From Hirundichthys speculiger (taxonomy: Eukaryota; Chordata; Actinopteri; Beloniformes; Exocoetidae), in contig JAGFBZ010001925.1 in the NCBI GenBank assembly GCA_018398805.1, forward strand, positions 62,001-126,000: a DNA stretch of 64,000 nucleotides. The letters run 5' to 3'. The notes beneath the pieces are model-generated. The model was not told the DNA's origin and searched no databases. It was given only the letters and a program-made list of their open reading frames with translations. Made by a program: the position numbers and the translations under genes. Shown one piece after another: positions 57,801-64,000 of this stretch; positions within the stretch are counted from its first letter, which is position 1, and the number at the start of each line of letters is the position of its first letter.

Positions 57801-58546
57801 CATGTAGCAACATCTAGAAGAACCACACACAGCTACAACAACCTGGCTGTAGCAACACTAGAAGAAACCACACACAGCTACAACAACTGTACAACGGCTC
57901 CTGTTAGCAACATCTAGAAGAACCACACGCAGCTACAACAACCTGGCTCCCGTAGCAACATCTAGAAGAACCACACGCAGCTACAACAACCTGGCTCCCG
58001 TAGCAACATCTAGAAGAACCACACAGCTACAACAACCTAGCTCCTGTAGCAACATCTAAAAGAACCACACACAGCTACAACAAACCTGGCTCCTGTAGCC
58101 AGCATCTAGAAGAACCACACACAATACAACAACCTGGCTCCGTAAACATCTAGAGAACCAACACAGCTACAACAACTGGTCAGTAGCAAATCTTTGGAAA
58201 ACCACAAAGCTACAACAACTGGCTCATGTAGCAACATCTAAAAGAACCACACACAGCTACAACAACTGTCCTGTAGCAACATTAAAAGAAGAACCACACA
58301 GTACAACAACCTGGCTAACAACCTGAATATCCGGTAGCAAACACCTAGAAGAACCACACACAGCTACAACAACCTGGCTCCCGTAGCAACATCTTGAAGA
58401 ACCACCAACGCAATATCAACAACTAGAGCCAGAACAACTAGAAATCCCACACACAGCTACAACACTGGCTCAGCAACATCTAGAAGAACCACACACAGCT
58501 ACAACAACCTGGCTCCTGAAGCAACATCTAGAAGAACCACACACAG
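54880..58546. repeat. 48-bp minisatellite array
   Basis: About 75 copies of a 48-bp unit containing AGAAGAACCACACACAGCTA, AGCTACAACAACCTGGCTCC and TGTAGCAACATCT. Variants such as TCCTTTAGTAGCATCT and CATGTTGCAACATCT tag sub-blocks; a block at 55740-56160 recurs at 57425-57815. Units become indel-rich from about 57280 on. Confidence 0.96.
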
Positions 58547-59090
58547 CCAGAATCCAGGATTTCTTCCGGATCAGAACCAAAATGAAATCAGTTCTTCCTT
58601 TTCACATTTCTGATAACTCCTGAAAATTTAATCACAATCTATCCACAACTTTTTGAGTTATCTTAAACACAGACAGACAGATAAACGCCGGCAAAAACAA
58701 CCTCCTTGGTGGACGTAATGACTTCATCAGTCGTGTGAGGTAGGCGTTGGTGGTATAGTGGTTAGCATAGCTGCCTTCCAAGCAGTTGACCCGGGTTCGA
58801 TTCCCGGCCAACGCAGAAACTTTGTAGGCTGAGTTTCATCAGTTCCATCCTGCAAATGTGTTTGTGGTGGTGACCTGACCATCTCACCTCAGTGCTGTTA
58901 CCTCCATCTGTTTATACGGTTGTTGTATTTAGTCATTTGTGTCTCTCCTCTCTCTGTCCTCCGTCCTCTCTGTCCTGTCTCTCCCCTCTTTTCTTTCTTT
59001 ACCTGGCTGGTCTTCATCAGGAAGGTCCCTCCATATGATCCAGGTCCTGGTCCAGGTTTCTTCCTCTTAAAGTGGAGTTTTTCCATGCAA
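58547..59090 (+). repeat. Right arm of inverted repeat (with tRNA-Gly)
   Basis: The reverse complement of 53788-54316 with few differences. It abuts the last 48-bp unit with no spacer (ACACAGC then CAGAATCC). Confidence 0.9.
58744..58815 (+). tRNA. tRNA-Gly(TCC)
   Basis: A 72-nt cloverleaf: acceptor GCGTTGG/CCAACGC, discriminator A, anticodon loop TTCCAAG (TCC), T arm GGGTTCGATTCCC. It looks like the vertebrate tRNA-Gly-TCC except for T in place of G in GGTTAGC of the D loop. The first TTTT downstream is about 170 nt away, so normal Pol III termination is doubtful. Confidence 0.9.
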
Positions 59091-59676
59091 AGTTCTCATC
59101 TTATCTTACTTAACTTTTATTTATTTGTGAGGGGGGGACCTGGAGGGCCAATCCACTGACCTTCCAGCTTAGAGGTCAGTGGATTGATTCCCAGACCCGT
59201 CACGTGTTGGTGACTCCCAGCCCCCCGAACACTCACGGTTCTGGTCCTCAGCCCTGATAAATGGGGGGTGTTGGGTCAGGAGCGTTGGATCCAGCAGAGA
59301 TCTGCGGTGGTGAAGTTGCTGTTTCAACAGAGGTTTCCAGTATTGTTGGAAATGAATAGAAACGTCATAGCAACAGTTAAAGGAATGCAGCAGAAACAGA
59401 GTCAGAGAGGGAAAGTTCTCCAAATTCAAGTGAGTCATGCGTTTTAAATGAGTCAGAATGAACACCGTCCAGATCAAACCCAATAAACGAGCCGAATTGT
59501 TCGGGACGTGTCCTCCGCCTGCCCGACTCCGCTGCTCGGCTTCTCTTGGACGGCTGACGGTTGCGGTTTATGATGTGAACATCACTGCAGGCTGTTCTGC
59601 CCTGCGTTTCCCAGAACCGGCGCTGGTCCGACCCATTTCTCTGACGCTGCGTCAGTCCGAAAACAACGCTTTGGAC
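59091..59676. other. Flank with a strong hairpin
   Basis: At 59141-59177 AATCCACTGACCT and AGGTCAGTGGATT form a 13-bp inverted repeat with a short loop, next to GGATTGATTCCCAGACCC. No gene recognised. Confidence 0.4.
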
Positions 59677-59679
59677 TCA

Positions 59680-60170
59680 TGTGTCCGGTAAAACACACAA
59701 AAGGAGCGCTAACAAGGCCGGGGCCGTTGGAGACGGTTCTGTTTGTCTCTGAGGTGACTCACACCTGCTTCCAGAGGTCCAAAACGGTCCAATCCACGTG
59801 GCTTCCCCCCGCTGCCTCGTCACAAACAAACACCAGAACTTTGACCCTGACTGGAAATCAAAACCTGCTGCACTGACGTGAGACGGACAGATCTGGACCG
59901 AACCGAACATCTGGGTGCAGAGACGCTCCTTCACAGTAACGTCTGCAGTCCCTCGTCCTCCAGCCGCAAAACAAGCCCAGAGCATCATCCCTCCACCACC
60001 GTGCTCTACAGTGGGTCTGAGCATGTTTCCTCCCAACGTGGTTCTGGTCTCTGGTCTCACCTGTTCAGAGGACGTTGTTCCAGATGTCTGCTGGTCTGAA
60101 CGTAGGAGAGGCTTTTTCCTGTCGACCCTTCTCCTGATTGGTCCGTCAGGCTTCAGTTTCTGACACACTC
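59680..60170 (-). mobile_element. Tc1/mariner transposase remnant
   Basis: The minus strand includes LRPTVEHGGGGMMLWACFAA and GGRGT, the well-known Tc1-family block (TVKHGGGSIMLWGCFS in consensus), followed by broken frames that include QMFGSVQI and GEATWIGPFWTS. The protein is interrupted, with no intact catalytic core and no terminal repeats identified. It is a fossil. Confidence 0.7.
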
Positions 60171-60204
60171 AGTGAACTTGAGATGTAGCTCCAGTCTTCA
60201 GGCT

Positions 60205-60720
60205 AGTTCCTCCCTTAACCCTCAACCTCAACCCTCAACCTGAACCCTCAACCTCAACCCTCAACCTGAACCCTCAACCTCAACCCTCAACCTCAACCTG
60301 AACCCTCAACCTCAACCTCAACCTGAACCCTCAACCTGAACCCTCAACCTGAACCCTCAACCTGAACCCTCAACCTGAACCCTCAACCTCAACCTGAACC
60401 TCAACCTGAACCCTCAACCCTCAACCTGAACCCTCAACCTCAACCTCAACCTCTCAACCCTGAACCCTCAACCTCAACCTGAACCCTGAACCTCAAAAAC
60501 CTCAACCCTGAACCCTCAACCTCAACCTGAACCCTCAACCTCAACCCTCACCTGAACCCTCAACCTCAACCCTGAACCCTCAACCTCAACCTGAACCCTC
60601 AACCTCAACCTCAACCTCAACCTCAACCTCACCCTCAACCTCAACCTGAACCTCACGAACCTCAACCTCCTCAACCTCTCAACCTCAACCCTCAACCTCT
60701 TCAACCCCCTCAACAAAGTT
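60205..60720. repeat. CCTCAA/CCTGAACCCTCAA simple repeat
   Basis: A mix of 6-bp (CCTCAA) and 13-bp (CCTGAACCCTCAA) units. It resembles telomeric CCCTAA only superficially. Irregular from about 60450 on. Confidence 0.9.
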
Positions 60721-61334
60721 AACCTGTGTCAGGTCCCTCAACCCTCTCAAACCTGACCCTTCAGAAATGGGAACAACCCCTTGAGTGCAGTTACGTCTTC
60801 AGACAGTGGGGGGCGGCCTTACGCCAAAGCTACGTCCAGTCTGTCAAGAAAACGATGACGACGAAGTAGAAGGAGAAGAAGACGTAGAAGAATAAGATGA
60901 TATAAATATATATATAACGAAGACAGTAAGATAGTTTCATAGCATTTATATCTTTATTAACCACGAAAATACTTTCATTTGTAGCTAGCTTTTTCGGCGC
61001 CATCCTTTTCGAAGATGTCTTGGCTAAATTACCCAATGCCTTCTGGGTAGCCCGTACTTCCAAGGGTGGTGCTGGAGAATCTCAATATTGAGGGCGATAC
61101 AGCCCTCAAACTTGTCCCTCAACTAGAATCGGGACAGTGCTAGCACTTAGCGGGAACGTGCATTTTTGAGATTGAGGGTTAAGGGGTACTGAGACTCTGC
61201 ATCAAACTGACAACAAATGTCTGTTGTAGTTTGAGGCCGAGATCCAACAAACTCCACTTCCTGGTTGAAGCGATCCAGGTTGCAGTTCCTGGTCTGACCA
61301 CTAGGTGCTTTTTAACTTCAGAATGTTTACCCTA
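60721..61334. other. Flank, nothing recognised
   Basis: A purine/TA-rich stretch near 60840-60920; the 77-codon minus frame shows no domain. Confidence 0.4.
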
Positions 61335-61910
61335 CAGTAATCCCTTATTTTTCGCGGTTAATGGGGACCGGCGCCCCCCCCCCGCAAAGATCAAAATCCG
61401 CGAACTGGAGCTGGAGACCCCCGAGCCTTAATAATATGTTTAAAAACCATAAAAAAGTAGCGAAACAAGACAAAGTCTCAACTGTGGTCTTTCTGTTTCC
61501 TTCACAGCCTCTGGTCTCTGAACCGTAGTAAACAAACCGCTGCTATTGTGCTATTTTTGGCTCGTAATTAGCGGCTAACACGCTAGCAACAACAAAAGAA
61601 ACAGTCCGGTTTTCTCTGCATGGAACGGGAACTTTATTCTGGCACTGCAGGAACTTGTAACATCACACAGGTTGTATTGTTGGGCTCCTGTCGGTTAACA
61701 GAGAATGTAACACTACATTACCCATAAGGCCACCTTCTTAAAGGGGCCAGGCTGGCTCACAGCATTTCTTCGCTGTGAGAGAACGTGCACAACATCCTGT
61801 GATGTTTCCGCAATTTTTTCTTGATTTTTTTATTATATTATATATTTCTGAAAAATCCGCAAATAACTAAAACCGCGGAACTTAAATCGCAAATTGGCGA
61901 GGGATCACTG
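61335..61910 (-). mobile_element. Complete 576-bp pogo-like TIR element
   Basis: One end reads CAGTAATCCCTTATTTTTCG; the other, in reverse, CAGTGATCCCTCGCC. Both are bordered by TA (61333-61334 and 61911-61912). The interior matches, reversed, the truncated copies at 13472, 16222 and 26537. No transposase, so a MITE; Tc1/mariner-pogo assignment is inferred from the ends and TA. Confidence 0.82.
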
Positions 61911-62929
61911 TATTTCCTCTAATAATGACAGTCCCAGCCCAGTCTCTACAACTTCCTGTTTATCCATTTCAGTTTGAAAGAGTACAACATCTTCATAACT
62001 GCCGTGCATCTCTAACTAGTTAATTAATCTCTAATTAACTAATTAACTAACTCTAATTAACTTGTTCTAATTATCACGCTAGGTTGGGGGGGTTTATTAG
62101 GAGGAACAGTGTTTCTGCTGTGAATTTAACAGCTTAGCGTAAAGGTCACTGGAGGTCGACTCACCGCTCGTCAGTGCTGAACTCGTCATTACATCATCAG
62201 GTCATAAAGGATCAATGAAGACACCATTTCAAATGATCAATATCTTTAATAAATAGAGCACACGGTCCTAGAATCACACACACACACACACTATAAAGGG
62301 TGAAAACAGCTCATCATCATGTTTCCTATCAACTCTGTAGAAAGATCAATGCAGGCACTTTACCAGCTCAGTGTCACCGGGAGGAAGAGGAGGAGGAGGA
62401 GGAGGAGGAGGAGGAGGGTCTGCGTGTTCCCGCCGTCATGCACACGTGTTCATATAAAACCAGTGACCAACATACAGGCGTGGCCCCCCCCCCCCCCCCC
62501 GTAATCAACGTTAGGAAATCTAAAAGCAGGCCGGAGCAGGAACGGCCTCGTCCAGGGGTCAAAGTTCAGGTCCAGAACAATCCAGACTCAGTCCTCCAGG
62601 CCGCTCAGGGCCGGAACCGCCGCCAGGACCGACACGAGGAGCAGAAGAAGAAGTAGGGAGGGTTCAGGGAGGAGGGGGGCGCCGGCGGCAAATAGTTGGA
62701 CCCCCCAACGTTTCAGCTGCAGCTTCAGGCCAGATTCTGCAGGACTGCACACCGACAGGAAGCTGCTTCAACACCTGCTTCAACAGGTGAAGCTGCTTCA
62801 ACAGGTGAAGCAGGTTCATCAGGTGAAGCAGGTTCATCAGAACCATCGGCTCCACTGAGTCGTCATCTCCAGAACCAGTTTCGTCTACTTCACATTTCCA
62901 ATAAAAACGTGCCACAAATGTTCCATAAA
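61911..62929. other. Flank with simple repeats
   Basis: Holds (CA)n near 62275-62292, (GGA)n at about 62385-62417, a C-run at 62486-62501, and a short AACAGGTGAAGCTGCTTC repeat at 62765-62830. No gene. Confidence 0.5.
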
Positions 62930-63620
62930 AGCTGCAATTTTATCACAAAGTTGAGGATTTTTGTCGCGACGTCGCCAAGTTTGTAAAGTTTGTAAACGTT
63001 CGTGACTGCTGTTTAGAGAAATTCATGATTTTACGGTTAAATGTTGTGATTCCAGGACATGAAGTCACAGTTTTACAAAAGTTGGGTTTCTCTGAAAAAT
63101 AATTTTAAGTTGTGATTTTGCGAAAGTGACGATTTAATGACAGAAAGTCACTAAATGTGCAGTTTTTAAAAAGTTGTTGTTTTCTGACAAAATGTTTGTA
63201 ATTTCTATGAAAAATTTAAATTTCTTTTCAATTGAACAATTTTGGGACAAAAGTTGTGAAGTTTTAGATTTTACAACAAAGTTAAAATACTGTGAAATTC
63301 GTGATTTTACAACAGAAAGAAACAATTTTGCAACATAAAATATCAAAAAGTTGAAATTTTGCCAAATCTGAGTTTTTAATGACGAAGTTTTTACAACAAA
63401 AAGTTAAGATTTTTCAAACGTCACAATTTTAATGTTAATTTACATCAAAAAGTAAAAAAAATTGAATTTTGTTTAAAAGAAAAAAAATTTCGTAAATTTG
63501 GTGAGTGCAGAACAAAAATTGTAACCTGAAGTCAAAAAGTTGTGAATTTGTGAAATTTGCAATTTTCCAACTGAAGATTTGTGATTTTAAGACGCGAAAC
63601 GTTGCAACGTTTTATGACTC
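62930..63620. repeat. A/T-rich degenerate repeat
   Basis: Loose copies of words such as ACAAAAGTTGTGAAGTTTTA and GAAATTCGTGATTTTACAAC, the same vocabulary as 27300-28480. Confidence 0.6.
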
Positions 63621-64000
63621 AAAGCCGTAACTTTAACATCGACCAGCAGGTGAGCGCGGAGGGAAACCCTTCACCTGGATTTCTACCAACTCAGCAGCGA
63701 TACGAGAAGAAACGTGACAGAAGAGCGACGCTCAGTTGCTCTGTAACTCTGTAACTCTGTCTTCTTAGATCTTCAGCGAACGTACGACTGGAACCGACGC
63801 CATGTTTTTTACATTTCTGCGCCACAACAGAGCTGAAAAATGATTCTTACGTAGTGTTTCTTTAAGAGTTTGTAGATGTTGGAACGTTGCGGTTAAATGC
63901 AGCTGCAGTGAATCTGGACTTGAAGCTCTGGCAGCTCTGGAAGCTCTGGCAGCTCTGGAAGCTCTGGGGCCGCTCGGCCCTCCAGAGGAGACGGTTTAAG
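63621..64000. other. Right edge, nothing recognised
   Basis: GGCAGCTCTGGAAGCTCT is repeated a few times at 63925-63970. No gene seen before the window ends. Confidence 0.4.

Noticed and set aside
54880..58546. Possible CRISPR-like regular repeats
   Set aside because: Units are head-to-tail without unique spacers, in a vertebrate genome.
59141..59177. Hairpin as a tRNA or microRNA gene
   Set aside because: The 13-bp stem is too short for a microRNA precursor and no cloverleaf can be drawn; only noted as an inverted repeat.
60205..60720. Telomere-like CCCTCAACC repeats
   Set aside because: The unit is not CCCTAA; mixed 6- and 13-bp units indicate an ordinary simple repeat.

Overview
The window is vertebrate nuclear DNA, most likely from a ray-finned (teleost) fish: it holds a spliced vertebrate gene with GT/AG introns, teleost-style DNA-transposon remnants, a LINE fragment family, an LTR with a tRNA-primer site, and very large tandem arrays. 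By eye over 40 % of the 64 kb is minisatellite. Nothing bacterial (operons, ribosome binding sites, CRISPR) is present, and nearly all long open frames are by-products of repeat units that lack stop codons.

The one convincing protein-coding gene is HTRA1 on the minus strand. I could reconstruct all ten coding exons, from the ATG at 44691 to the stop at 13168-13170, with every junction in phase. They give a 476-residue secreted serine protease: signal peptide, IGFBP-like and Kazal-like modules, trypsin-like protease with His216, Asp246 and Ser324, and a PDZ domain. A TATA box (44819-44824), an initiator about 30 nt downstream, a GC box and an E-box/CRE-like site mark the promoter. An AATAAA at 12799-12804 marks the 3' end. 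The human exon equivalent to exons 3+4 appears to be undivided, so this gene has one extra small intron.

Layout: 1-12.6 kb, downstream of HTRA1, is almost wholly 23-bp and 58-bp arrays. From 12.6 to 17.8 kb lie the 3' UTR and exons 10-5, with MITE-like elements and a G-rich minisatellite in the introns. Intron 4 (17.8-32.3 kb) holds an LTR, a 10-bp array, a 120-bp array, several inverted-repeat elements and a LINE fragment. Exons 4-2 lie at 32.3-32.9 kb. Intron 1 (32.9-44.2 kb) holds two unrelated 18-bp arrays, one with a large near-duplicate block. Exon 1 and the promoter are at 44.2-44.9 kb. The upstream flank (45-64 kb) holds decayed transposons, 20-bp, 30-bp and 48-bp arrays, two tRNA-Gly(TCC) copies in inverted orientation, a complete TIR element at 61.3-61.9 kb, and A/T-rich degenerate repeats.

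I see no new multi-gene system. The points most worth attention are: microsatellites forming both splice borders of HTRA1 exon 7; three arrays that each contain a second, indel-ridden copy of a block (probably an assembly problem); the inverted tRNA-Gly arms around a 48-bp array; paired loci that show the birth of a 120-bp tandem repeat; and a MADF-domain mini-ORF inside a TIR element.
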